Positions 26,080-33,990 of a stretch of DNA of 64,000 nt are shown one piece after another (within the stretch, counting starts at the first letter, position 1; every line of letters starts with the position of its first letter). Both the position numbers and the translations under genes were made by a program. Below the pieces are notes generated by a model that made no database searches, had not been told where the DNA came from, and was given only the letters and a program-made list of their open reading frames with translations. This DNA is from JBCDJI01 sp964351865 (GTDB lineage: Bacteria; Verrucomicrobiota; Verrucomicrobiia; Methylacidiphilales; JBCBYL01), in the NCBI GenBank assembly GCA_964351865.1, contig CAYGPJ010000021.1, positions 1 through 64,000 on the forward strand, read 5' to 3'.

Positions 26080-26987
26080 TAAACCCCTCCTGCCATTTTA
26101 AGAATTTGGGCTGCGGGATTTACCTCGGCGTCGACTTCTATCGTAATCACCCCCTCCTGCTTACGAAACCACGTCCGCTGCCGACGGGCATACTGCCAGG
26201 TCTGTTTTTGGATTTCTGCTGTGCATTCCGGCAGCGACAGTTTTCCCCGCACACTATTCAACACGTGATGGTATCCGATCGCACGGGCCGACTGGGCATT
26301 TTCCCAGCCGTGTCGCTGCACCAACTGACGCACCTCTTCCTGCCAGCCACTTGCCAACATGGCCGTCACGCGATGATTGATACGTTCCCTTAGCTGCTCG
26401 GGATCCGGACACAGATAAAACACTTTAGCGCCGGCCAATGGCCCCGGTGTGCGTTGTTGCTGCCACTCCGACATCGGCTGGCCGGTTGCCATATAGACTC
26501 CCAACGCCCGAATCATCCGGCGCGGATTTTCGAGGTCCGCTCGCTCGCTCCAGACCGGATCAATCCGTTGAATTTCTTCACGTAATGATTCTGTGCTGCG
26601 TGCACTGAGCTGCTCTTGAATCGATTTTGGTGTCGGTGGTGCCGGAGTTAGCCCGTCCAGTAAAGCCGATACATATAAGCCCGTGCCCCCGGCCCAGATG
26701 ATCGGCTGGTCGGTTGCCTCAACTAAGCTAGTCGCAGCCCGCAGGTAATCAGCGACTGAAAACTCCTGAACCGGTTCCACCAGGTCGATTAAGTGATGCG
26801 GCACTCCCTGCATTTCGGTTGCGGAAACTTTACCGGTTCCGATGTTCAATCCACGATATACCTGAAAGGCATCCACTGAGGCTACGGTCCCACCAACCTG
26901 CCGAGCCAACTCGATAGCCAGTGCTGATTTCCCAGACGCCGTCGGCCCGACAATAATGATATGCTTATCCAAAATATTTGAAGCCAT
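26079..26987 (-). CDS. miaA: tRNA dimethylallyltransferase
   Basis: A 302-residue MiaA that prenylates A37 in tRNAs reading codons beginning with U. The P-loop is HIIIVGPTASGKSALAIELA. Next come VDAFQVYRGLNIGTGKVS, VPHHLIDLVEP and AGGTGLYVSALLDGL. The C-terminal part includes ARAIGYHHVLN and KQTWQYARRQRTWFRKQ, the tRNA-binding segment. The start chosen is the ATG at 26987; an open extension reaching 27257 overlaps the helicase gene and lacks family sequence. It lies 22 bases after the helicase stop and overlaps the flavoprotein GTG by one base. Confidence 0.95.
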   Translation of the reverse strand: MASNILDKHIIIVGPTASGKSALAIELARQVGGTVASVDAFQVYRGLNIGTGKVSATEMQGVPHHLIDLVEPVQEFSVADYLRAATSLVEATDQPIIWAGGTGLYVSALLDGLTPAPPTPKSIQEQLSARSTESLREEIQRIDPVWSERADLENPRRMIRALGVYMATGQPMSEWQQQRTPGPLAGAKVFYLCPDPEQLRERINHRVTAMLASGWQEEVRQLVQRHGWENAQSARAIGYHHVLNSVRGKLSLPECTAEIQKQTWQYARRQRTWFRKQEGVITIEVDAEVNPAAQILKMAGGV

Positions 26988-27009
26988 TCGTGCTGATTTT
27001 TTTTCGACC

Positions 27010-28992
27010 CTAGAAATCATCCCAGGCAGATTCCTCACTGATCTTCCATGACTCATAGAAGGCCGCCGGAATCTCCTCCAGAAAGCGCGATGGTTGTTGC
27101 CAGACATCCCCATAACCGCCGCGAGTCGTGTTGACCTGCGGGTAAACCAGATAGAGTTCATCCTGGGCCCGCGTAACCGCAACGTAGAACAACCGGCGCT
27201 CCTCCTCTTCGCCTTCATCGCTTTCCAGCGAGCGCGAAGACGGGAACATCCCGTCACACAGCATCAGCACGAATACTGATTTCCATTCCAACCCCTTGGC
27301 CTGATGAATCGAACTGAGAATCAGCTTATCCTCCTCTTCATCGCCAGCCGCATCTGCTTGATGATCCAGATTACTCATCAACGACAATTGACCCAGGAAT
27401 TCTTCCATGTTCGGAAATGATTCTGCAAAGGACTGCAACTGCCGCAGATCATCCAGGCGGCTCACATAATTCGGAAATTTCGCTTTGAGGAATTCCTCAT
27501 AAACGGCATCCATCACCTGCTGAATTAACTGGTCGGGCGAGGTGTTTTCCAATTGATCCACTAGCTGCCGGTGCGTTTCCCCCCATTGATCCCAGACGAC
27601 TTGGCATTTGGAAGGCACTTTAATCTCTGCCCAGGGCTCGTGTGAACTGACGCCATGCCACATCCGGTGCGCCGTGCTGGCACCCACGCCGGGCAACATC
27701 AGCGCCACCCGTTTGAATGAAATCTCATCTTCCTGATTGACCGCAAAGCGCAGAAAGGCGGAAACATCTTTGACATGCGCCTGCTGGAAAAACGGCAAGC
27801 CGGAAGTGATGCGAAACGGGATCTTGCGCTTAGTCAGCTCCATCTGCAATTCCATCGAATGAAAGTGGGAGCGGTAGAGCACGGCAATTTCTGCGAGGTC
27901 CTGCCCGCCGTCATGCAATTCCAAGACCCGTTGCGCAATAAATTTGGCTTGCTGCCGCGATTCATGAACCGAGACCCTGGCAGGCTTTTCTGCCGACGGC
28001 TTAAACGCTTTCAACTCTTTGGGAAACTGGCGGGTGTTATTGGAAATCGATTCATTGGCCAGCGCCAGAATTTCCGGTGTGCTGCGATAATTCGTTTCAA
28101 TCTTCACGACTTCCGTGCCTGCATGCCGTTCCGGAAAATCGATAATGTTTTCAAAATTCGCCCCGCGCCAGGAATAGATGCTCTGGGCATCATCCCCCAC
28201 CACCATCAGTCGATGATGGGCGTCGGCCAGAATATCCACTAATTCCGCCTGGATCACGTTAGTATCCTGATACTCATCCACCAGAATGTGCCGGAAGCGA
28301 TTCTGGTAGCGATCCAGCAATTCTTCATCCTGCTGCAGCAGTCGCAGGCTGAGGATCAGCAAATCATCGTAATCCACGGCATTACTGGCTCGTTTGCGTT
28401 CCTGATAAAGTTCCCCTAGCGAGTGAATATCATCTGCCAGCTCAAGAAAGTAGGGATACTGCGCATCGATGATGTCTTTGATCTCACACTGCGTATTGGC
28501 GGACATGCTGATGATCGATTGGATCACTTCCGCCTTGGGGTATTTGACCTCCCTGGTTTTAAAGCTGCCATCTGCCAGGCAGGCTTTGATCAGATCTTTG
28601 GAATCTTCCTGATCGAAGATGGTAAAATTTTTCTTTAACCCGATTCGGTCGCCGTTGCGCCTGAGAATACGGTGCCCGACATGATGAAATGTCCCTCCCC
28701 ACATACGGGAAAAGTCATGCGGCACCAGATCCTCCACCCGGCGCATCATTTCTTTGGCTGCCTTGTTGGTGAAGGTCAGCAGCAGGATGTTTTCCGGCGA
28801 GACCCCGTGCTCGACCAGATAGGCCACGCGATAAGTCAGGGTGCGGGTTTTCCCGCTACCGGCCCCGGCAATCACCAGCATCGGCCCCGGCTTCGAGGAT
28901 ACCGCCCGATATTGCTCCGCATTCAATTCCGCCTCATAATTAATCTGAGGCGTATGCGTATCGGAAGGCTTAAGCTGATATTCCCGACTCAT
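27010..28992 (-). CDS. UvrD/PcrA-family DNA helicase
   Basis: About 660 residues of superfamily 1 helicase. Motifs are clear: AELNAEQYRAVSSKPGPMLV then IAGAGSGKTRTLTYRV (Walker A), LLLTFTNKAAKEMMRRV, ILVDEYQDTN (Walker B), GDDAQSIYSWRGAN, IETNYRSTPEIL, LSSIHQAKGLEWKSVFVLML and LFYVAVTRAQDELYLVYP. It unwinds DNA 3' to 5' in repair or replication restart. The UvrD C-terminal extension is short (about 60 residues). An ATG at 28992 is preferred; a TTG at 29019 overlapping the hisA stop by four bases is possible. The family is secure, the exact name (PcrA, UvrD or Rep-like) less so. Confidence 0.93.
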   Translation of the reverse strand: MSREYQLKPSDTHTPQINYEAELNAEQYRAVSSKPGPMLVIAGAGSGKTRTLTYRVAYLVEHGVSPENILLLTFTNKAAKEMMRRVEDLVPHDFSRMWGGTFHHVGHRILRRNGDRIGLKKNFTIFDQEDSKDLIKACLADGSFKTREVKYPKAEVIQSIISMSANTQCEIKDIIDAQYPYFLELADDIHSLGELYQERKRASNAVDYDDLLILSLRLLQQDEELLDRYQNRFRHILVDEYQDTNVIQAELVDILADAHHRLMVVGDDAQSIYSWRGANFENIIDFPERHAGTEVVKIETNYRSTPEILALANESISNNTRQFPKELKAFKPSAEKPARVSVHESRQQAKFIAQRVLELHDGGQDLAEIAVLYRSHFHSMELQMELTKRKIPFRITSGLPFFQQAHVKDVSAFLRFAVNQEDEISFKRVALMLPGVGASTAHRMWHGVSSHEPWAEIKVPSKCQVVWDQWGETHRQLVDQLENTSPDQLIQQVMDAVYEEFLKAKFPNYVSRLDDLRQLQSFAESFPNMEEFLGQLSLMSNLDHQADAAGDEEEDKLILSSIHQAKGLEWKSVFVLMLCDGMFPSSRSLESDEGEEEERRLFYVAVTRAQDELYLVYPQVNTTRGGYGDVWQQPSRFLEEIPAAFYESWKISEESAWDDF

Positions 28993-29015
28993 CTTCGTCT
29001 TTAAAAGTATTTCAT

Positions 29016-29759
29016 TCAAGCGGGCAGCCGACTGGCCGCAGCTTTCAGATCCAATTTATTATCGTAAAGCGCCTTGCCGATGATCACGCCGTATAGGTTT
29101 TCGATCTGATCCAGGTTCATCACATCGTTCAGACATCCCACGCCACCAGAGGCAACCAGTTGTGGCACCGCAGCCTGCTCCAGCATTTCGCGTTGGGCCG
29201 TGAGATTGGGTCCGGTGAACATGCCGTCGGTGGCGATATCAGTGTAGATAATCGTCTGCACGCCCAGACCGATCACCGCTTTGGCCAATTCAACCGCCTG
29301 CCACTCCGAGACGTTCACCCAGCCGTCGGTAGCGACCATACCATCTTTGGCATCAATCCCCACCGCAATTCGCTCTGATCCGAATTCCCGCACCAGTTCG
29401 CCGATAAATTCCAGTGACTGACAGGCTTTGCTACCGACAATCACGCGGGAAATTCCTGCCGCAAAGGCATTTTCGGCCGCTTGCGCCGAGCGGATACCCC
29501 CACCTAATTCGCAAGGAATGGTGATTGCCTGACAGATAGCCCGAACCGATTCCAGATTCTTCTGCTCGCCGGTAAAAGCGGCATCCAGATCCACCACGTG
29601 CAGGTAGTCACCACCTTCCGCTTGCCAGCGGGCAGCCATTTTTTCAGGTTCCGTGCTGTAAACCGTCTTGCGCTCCGCCTTTCCCTGTTCCAGGCGCACA
29701 GCCTCGCCACTCATTAAATCAATTGCTGGTAATAAAATCACCCAGCCACTCAACACCAT
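29016..29759 (-). CDS. hisA: Phosphoribosylformimino-AICAR isomerase HisA
   Basis: A 247-residue TIM-barrel enzyme for the fourth step of histidine synthesis. Key segments: VILLPAIDLMSGEAVRL with the first catalytic Asp, LHVVDLDAAFTG, ELGGGIRS, VGIDAKDGMVATDGWVNVSE, IIYTDIATDGMFTGPN with the second Asp, and VASGGVGCLNDV. These separate HisA from HisF. Other his genes are not in the window, so it is detached from a classical his operon and instead leads a run with a helicase, miaA and a flavoprotein. ATG at 29759 is used; no strong ribosome site was seen. Confidence 0.95.
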   Translation of the reverse strand: MVLSGWVILLPAIDLMSGEAVRLEQGKAERKTVYSTEPEKMAARWQAEGGDYLHVVDLDAAFTGEQKNLESVRAICQAITIPCELGGGIRSAQAAENAFAAGISRVIVGSKACQSLEFIGELVREFGSERIAVGIDAKDGMVATDGWVNVSEWQAVELAKAVIGLGVQTIIYTDIATDGMFTGPNLTAQREMLEQAAVPQLVASGGVGCLNDVMNLDQIENLYGVIIGKALYDNKLDLKAAASRLPA

Positions 29760-29845
29760 TTCCGGCCACTGCGCAACCCGTGCTTTTCATCAAGTATCTT
29801 AGGATCTTATCGTGACACCCGATAGCTAAGCCGTTAAGTCCGGGC

Positions 29846-30115
29846 GGGTGTGATTAAGTTTGGTAGCAGCGCAGTAAAGGGACAAACAGATCTAAAGGGA
29901 CGTAAGGCCTGATAAGCGATGGCGCCATCATAGGGGACGGAGGTAAATATCGAAGAAATTTACCTCCGTCCCCTATGATTCACCGCGTGTCATGTCAATA
30001 TCAGTGGCAGATCAAGTTCCTCTCATTCCCTCAGTTTAGACCTCTGCTACTACTATCCAACTTCATCCGAGTGTGCCCTTTTCACTTTCCCCTGCTACCA
30101 AACTTAATTACACCC
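29846..30115. repeat. Nested inverted-repeat element, GGGACGGAG core
   Basis: Outer 24-base arms (29846-29869 and 30092-30115; inner part TTAAGTTTGGTAGCAG against CTGCTACCAAACTTAA) match with one mismatch. In the middle, 22-base arms at 29927-29948 and 29958-29979 are exact reverse complements with a 9-base loop and contain ATAGGGGACGGAGGTAAA. The central pair shares the GGGACGGAG core with copies A, B and the element at 32341. No coding frame. Likely a MITE-like or REP-type insertion between hisA and the redox cluster. Confidence 0.65.
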
Positions 30116-30178
30116 AGTCCGGGCAGCGTTAGTTTTTACCTCTTGACGATCCGACTCATTACGGACAGAACAAAGGGA

Positions 30179-30454
30179 ATGAAACCTATTGAAGTTTATA
30201 TCACGAGTGCTTTGGGCGGGCTCTCCATTCTGCTCGTTATCGCACTGATCACCATCAGTCAGGCCAATCAGAGCATCACCCAAGGCTTGCAAGCTCAGCA
30301 GAATATCATTAATCAGGGCCGGGTTGGCGAACAGGTGGGACAAGCGGTATTGCGCGATATGGCAGCGCTCTCCGTGCAAAACAGCAAAATTAAAGACTTA
30401 CTGGCTCGCAACGGATTTAACGTCACTCAGAACCCCGCCCCACAGGGTAACTAA
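30179..30454 (+). CDS. Small membrane protein of redox cluster
   Basis: A 91-residue protein from the ATG at 30179 (good AAAGGGA ribosome site; the frame is open further upstream through repeat sequence). One N-terminal membrane segment, ALGGLSILLVIALITISQ, is followed by a Gln-rich helical region (QSITQGLQAQQNIINQG) and QAVLRDMAALSVQNSKIKDL. It is the first of four same-strand genes ending in a CysJ-like reductase. It resembles no named family I know. A small anchor or accessory for the ferredoxin/reductase pair, or a separate function, is possible. Confidence 0.7.
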   Translation: MKPIEVYITSALGGLSILLVIALITISQANQSITQGLQAQQNIINQGRVGEQVGQAVLRDMAALSVQNSKIKDLLARNGFNVTQNPAPQGN

Positions 30455-30456
30455 TC

Positions 30457-30750
30457 ATGGAAAACTCATCTACATCCCCTTCAAGTCCGTTTATTCCGGT
30501 TTTATTGCTCAGCATCTCCATCGTGCTGCTGCTGATCTGGCAGTTTATCATCGCATGGAATACCCGCGGTAACCTCAGAACTCAGTTCGAGCAGCGTAAA
30601 CCGCTGGTGACCCAATCAGAACTGGTCCAGGGAAACGTCCAAAAGCTGGTCAACGACCTGTTGGATCTCTCCACCACCGATGCCGACGCCAAAAAAGTCG
30701 TCGATAAATACAACATTCGTCGCAATGCTCCAGCTGCTGCGACTGAATAA
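30457..30750 (+). CDS. Small membrane protein, second in cluster
   Basis: A 97-residue protein starting two bases after the previous stop. Membrane segment FIPVLLLSISIVLLLIWQF, then a helical tail (NLRTQFEQRKPLVTQSELVQ, NVQKLVNDLLDLSTTDADAK). It has the same architecture as its neighbour: one membrane helix followed by a soluble, probably coiled, tail. The tight spacing indicates translational coupling. The two may form a hetero-oligomer. No family is recognised. Confidence 0.72.
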   Translation: MENSSTSPSSPFIPVLLLSISIVLLLIWQFIIAWNTRGNLRTQFEQRKPLVTQSELVQGNVQKLVNDLLDLSTTDADAKKVVDKYNIRRNAPAAATE

Positions 30751-30800
30751 ACCCCAAATTATTGCTTGATAATCAACAATTAAAAAGGAAACTCACCACT

Positions 30801-31031
30801 ATGGCAGATCCAGAAAACAAACTCCCAGAAAACGTTCCCGGTAAATGGTATGTCGATGACACATGCACTCCTTGTCATGTCTGTCTCGATGAAGCCCCTA
30901 CCTTACTGAAATACAACGACGATGAAACCTACGTGTATTTCTTCAAGCAGCCAGCGACTCCAGAAGAAGAAGAAGCTGCAGAAGCTGCATTAGAAATCTG
31001 CCCGACTGGCAGCATTGGAAACGACGCTTAA
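30801..31031 (+). CDS. Small [4Fe-4S] ferredoxin
   Basis: A 76-residue single-cluster ferredoxin. Cluster ligands are DDTCTPCHVCLDEAP (C-x2-C-x2-C) and ALEICPTGSI (final Cys-Pro). The acidic C-terminal part (ATPEEEEAAEAALE) suits docking to a basic reductase. The ATG at 30801 has an AAAAGGA site; an upstream in-frame ATG at 30762 lacks one. The CysJ-like NADPH reductase follows 76 bases later, so the pair probably exchanges electrons. The fourth ligand being followed by Pro is typical of low-potential single-cluster ferredoxins. Confidence 0.9.
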   Translation: MADPENKLPENVPGKWYVDDTCTPCHVCLDEAPTLLKYNDDETYVYFFKQPATPEEEEAAEAALEICPTGSIGNDA

Positions 31032-31107
31032 TTGTTGAGTCCAGCGACTCAACATTAACGTCACCCTCAAAACAACCTTCACTGGCTTAACCCAGAAAAC
31101 CAGAACT

Positions 31108-32271
31108 ATGTCTACGACCGAAGCACCAACAGAATATAATAAAAACAATCCTTTTAAGGCTAAGCTTACCCAGAAGCGACTGCTCAACAAGGAAGGTTCC
31201 GCTAAGGAAACCCTGCATTTCATTATCAATATTGAAGGCAGCGACCTCAGTTACGAGCCGGGGCAATCGATTGGTGTCTTCACGACCAATTCTCCGACGC
31301 TAGCGGCGGAAGTTCTGGAAACGACTGGTTTTGATCCTCAACACCCTATTGAGCAGAAGGACGGCAGCACCCTCCCGCTCTACGACATGTTGCTGAATCA
31401 TCTCACTCTGAACCGGGCCACAGCTAAGTTCGTGAAAGCCGTTCATGAAAAGCTGCCGGACGGTGAAGCTAAGACAAAGCTGGGCGAAATCATCGAAGAC
31501 AAAGAACAACTCACCGCTTTCATCTTCACTCGTGATTACGTGGACATTCTGAAAGAATACCCAGAGGCTAAGTTCACGGCTGAAGAGTTCGCTGACATAC
31601 CTGGCAAGATTTCCCCCCGCCTTTACTCCATCGCGTCTTCGATCACCAAGCACCCGAATGAAGTGCACCTGACCGTAGCCATCGTGCGATACCACACCCA
31701 TGGCAGAGACAAAACAGGATTGGCGACCGGCTATCTGGCTGATCACACCGAGCTGAACATCAATACCCTGCCCGTGTTCTTTGCTCCCAGTAAGCACTTT
31801 AAATTACCTGAAGACAACAATACCCCGATCATTATGGTCGGCCCCGGCACCGGTATTGCCCCGTTCCGTGCATTCCTGGAAGAACGCGAAATCACCCAGG
31901 CCCCCGGTAAAAACTGGATGTTCTTCGGAGATCAACACAAAGCGACTGATTTTCTCTACGAAGAAGAATTTGAAGCCTGGCTCGCCAGTGGGTTGTTGAC
32001 TAAACTGGATCTGGCTTTCTCCCGTGATCAGGATAAAAAAATCTACGTGCAGGATCGCATGCGTGAAAACGGTGCAGAACTCTGGCAGTGGCTCCAAGAC
32101 GGCGCCTATTTCTACGTCTGCGGAGATGCCAAACGCATGGCTAAAGATGTGCATCAGGCCCTGATCGACATCGCTATCGAACATGGTGGCATGTCGACGG
32201 AAGACGCTGATGTTTACATCAACAAAACCCTGATGCGTGAAGAACGTCGCTATCTGCGCGACGTTTATTAG
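31108..32271 (+). CDS. CysJ-like NADPH flavin reductase (FNR domain)
   Basis: A 387-residue protein equal to the FAD/NADPH half of sulfite reductase flavoprotein, without the N-terminal flavodoxin domain. FAD binding: ISPRLYSIASS and HLTVAIVRYHTHGRDKTGLA. NADPH binding: IIMVGPGTGIAPFRAFLEER, FFGDQHKATDFLYEEE and FYVCGDAKRMAKDVHQALID. The end RRYLRDVY matches the CysJ C-terminus. It should carry electrons from NADPH via FAD to a separate carrier, most simply the ferredoxin encoded just upstream. Whether sulfite or another acceptor is reduced is unknown; no CysI-like gene is in the window. Confidence 0.9.
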   Translation: MSTTEAPTEYNKNNPFKAKLTQKRLLNKEGSAKETLHFIINIEGSDLSYEPGQSIGVFTTNSPTLAAEVLETTGFDPQHPIEQKDGSTLPLYDMLLNHLTLNRATAKFVKAVHEKLPDGEAKTKLGEIIEDKEQLTAFIFTRDYVDILKEYPEAKFTAEEFADIPGKISPRLYSIASSITKHPNEVHLTVAIVRYHTHGRDKTGLATGYLADHTELNINTLPVFFAPSKHFKLPEDNNTPIIMVGPGTGIAPFRAFLEEREITQAPGKNWMFFGDQHKATDFLYEEEFEAWLASGLLTKLDLAFSRDQDKKIYVQDRMRENGAELWQWLQDGAYFYVCGDAKRMAKDVHQALIDIAIEHGGMSTEDADVYINKTLMREERRYLRDVY

Positions 32272-32340
32272 TCCAAAAGCAAACGACAACAGACCACCTC
32301 GATTGATCGAGGTGTATCTTGCCGCGCACATATAAGGGCC

Positions 32341-32386
32341 ATTCGGGACGGAGGTGAATATAATGAAATTTACCTCCGTCCCGAAT
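32341..32386. repeat. Small inverted repeat, GGGACGGAG family
   Basis: Arms ATTCGGGACGGAGGTGAAT (32341-32359) and ATTTACCTCCGTCCCGAAT (32368-32386) pair with one mismatch. The core is shared with the elements at 10783, 24560 and 29927. Position 70 bp after the reductase stop allows a transcript-ending role, though no T-run follows. Confidence 0.6.
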
Positions 32387-32444
32387 TTGCATTCTAGTTC
32401 AAGATTTGCTTGTACCGACCATTCCAGCACAGTAGTTTAGTCCC

Positions 32445-32723
32445 ATGCCCGCTCGGAAAAAAGCACCTGCCCGAAAACGCGCCGCTAAGCGTAAGGCGCC
32501 CGTGCGCCGAGCCAAAAAGCAGACTGGCCCCAATAAAAGCGTGCTGGTGGTGCTATTGCTGATTTCACTCGGCTGTCTAGCCGTAAGCGTTTACATGCTG
32601 GTGGAAGAAAAGCGAAAAGGACCCGAGATGAGTGAGATGCAGCGCAAGGTGCACGAAATGGCGCGCCTGCATCCTGATGCCGAGGTCTTTAATCTCGACG
32701 AACCTCCCCTAAAAAAAAAATAG
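32445..32723 (+). CDS. Lys-rich membrane anchor, probable N-terminus of L,D-transpeptidase
   Basis: A 92-residue frame. It starts with a Lys/Arg/Ala-rich histone-like tail (MPARKKAPARKRAAKRKAPV), then one membrane helix (KSVLVVLLLISLGCLAVSVY), then a short acidic outside segment (MQRKVHEMARLHPDAEVFNL). It stops at TAG immediately after a run of ten A bases (32711-32720). In the -1 frame, reading continues through a Pro/Ala-rich stretch into the peptidoglycan-binding L,D-transpeptidase at 32816-33802, which itself lacks a signal. The most economical view is one protein split by the A10 run. As a stand-alone gene it would be a basic membrane protein of unknown role. Confidence 0.7.
   Translation: MPARKKAPARKRAAKRKAPVRRAKKQTGPNKSVLVVLLLISLGCLAVSVYMLVEEKRKGPEMSEMQRKVHEMARLHPDAEVFNLDEPPLKKK
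32711..32720 (+). other. A10 run, possible -1 frameshift site
   Basis: Ten consecutive A bases. The upstream frame reads CTA AAA AAA AAA TAG. The -1 frame reads AAA AAA AAA ATA and continues without a stop for over a kilobase as a Pro/Ala-rich linker and enzyme. A homopolymer of this length is prone to ribosomal or transcriptional slippage, and also to sequencing error. Nothing in the sequence alone separates these explanations. Confidence 0.55.
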
Positions 32724-32815
32724 TCGCTCCAACTGCCCCAACTCAACCCGCACCAGCGCCCAAACCGGCCCCTGCGCCACAGCCCAAACCCATTCAAGTT
32801 GACCTTAAGCCAGTC

Positions 32816-33802
32816 GTGGTCAAAACACCCGCACCGTCACCACCGGCACCCGAACCCGTCAAAATCAAGATTCCAACGCCCGCACCGTCGGTCCCAGCCA
32901 CTCCGCCAGCTTCCACCGAAGTTCGAAAAGCAGAACGCATTGTCGGTGATGCTCCCGTCAGCCAGCTGGATATTGCCGCTTGGCAGATCAGGCTGGAACG
33001 TCGCCACTTTTCGATGGGAACCATCGACGGCGATTACGGTATGCGCAGCCGCCGAGCCGTGACTCAGTTTCAAAAACATGAAGGGTTACCTATCACAGGT
33101 GAACTCGATTTTGAAACCCGCTACCGACTCGGCATGCCCGGCAACCCGTTTCAACTCTACACGGTCACCGCCGCTGACATGAAAACCATCCAGCCACCAC
33201 CGCAGACCTGGCTGGGCAAATCTGCCGTTGAATACCTCGGCTACCATACAGCCTGGGAAATGTTGGCAGAGAAATTCAGCAGCACCGAAGGGTTTATGCA
33301 AAAACTCAATCCGGGTATTAGTGAAGTGAACGTGGGCACCACTATTACGGCACCGCAACTTGAGCCCTCACTCCCCTTACCTAAAATTGATCGGATCGAA
33401 ATTATTTTAAAAGAAACCACCCTACTGACTTACAAGAATGGTAAAGTCATGTCCTGTTTTCCCTGTTCCATCGCCCGGGATAAAAATAAGCGGCCCTCCG
33501 GTCACCTTGCGGTCAAAAACGTGGCACCCAATCCGAATTACACCTTCAGTCCGACGCTATTTGTCGAGGCCTCCCAAGCTGAAGGGATTACCAAGCGCAT
33601 CATCATACCGCCCGGCCCGAACAATCCGGTCGGCACCGCATGGATTGGTTTGACCCTCCCTGGCTACGGCATTCATGGCACGCCGGAACCTACCGATATC
33701 TCCCGCACCGGCTCATCTGGTTGTTTCCGATTAGCCAACTGGAACGCCAATAAACTAATCTACATGGTCAGCACCGGGGTGCCGGTTGAGATCATTGAAT
33801 AA
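32816..33802 (+). CDS. L,D-transpeptidase with peptidoglycan-binding domain
   Basis: The open frame from a GTG at 32816 has 328 residues, but it extends upstream without a stop to at least the A10 run. Order: a Pro-rich linker (PAPSPPAPEPVKIKIPTPAP); a PG-binding_1-type domain (AAWQIRLERRHFSMGTIDGD, then MRSRRAVTQFQKHEGLPITG); a LysM-like region around EMLAEKFSSTEGFMQKLNPG; and a YkuD catalytic domain with GYGIHGTPEPTDISRTGSSG, then CFRLANWNANKLI, which holds the His and catalytic Cys (HGT...SxGCxR). It cross-links peptidoglycan or attaches lipoproteins to it in the periplasm. It lacks a signal unless joined to the membrane anchor upstream. Confidence 0.88.
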   Translation: MVKTPAPSPPAPEPVKIKIPTPAPSVPATPPASTEVRKAERIVGDAPVSQLDIAAWQIRLERRHFSMGTIDGDYGMRSRRAVTQFQKHEGLPITGELDFETRYRLGMPGNPFQLYTVTAADMKTIQPPPQTWLGKSAVEYLGYHTAWEMLAEKFSSTEGFMQKLNPGISEVNVGTTITAPQLEPSLPLPKIDRIEIILKETTLLTYKNGKVMSCFPCSIARDKNKRPSGHLAVKNVAPNPNYTFSPTLFVEASQAEGITKRIIIPPGPNNPVGTAWIGLTLPGYGIHGTPEPTDISRTGSSGCFRLANWNANKLIYMVSTGVPVEIIE

Positions 33803-33821
33803 CGTAAAATATGGACCTGCT

Positions 33822-33983
33822 TTTACAAGAAGGGCGCGAAGGCACGCAAAGGGGAACAGGGAAAACTTGAAAGTTCTTTTCTAAGGAGAAATTAATTGAG
33901 GGCTCAAAAGTTGAGCAATCCCAAACATTTAGTTGCCATTCATTTTTTTCATTCTTTGCGCACCTTCGCGACCTTCCTGTAAA
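33822..33983. repeat. Imperfect inverted repeat between convergent genes
   Basis: Left arm 33822-33851 (TTTACAAGAAGGGCGCGAAG, then GCACGCAAAG) and right arm 33954-33983 pair at 26 of 30 positions. The GCACGCAAAG portion also occurs in the dispersed repeat at 16829-16930. About 100 bp separate the arms. Lies between the stop of the transpeptidase and the stop of the downstream minus-strand gene. Confidence 0.5.
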
Positions 33984-33990
33984 GAAACGA

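Noticed and set aside
26988..27257. Upstream extension of miaA
   Set aside because: Overlaps the helicase gene in another frame and has no MiaA similarity; the P-loop follows the ATG at 26987 as expected.
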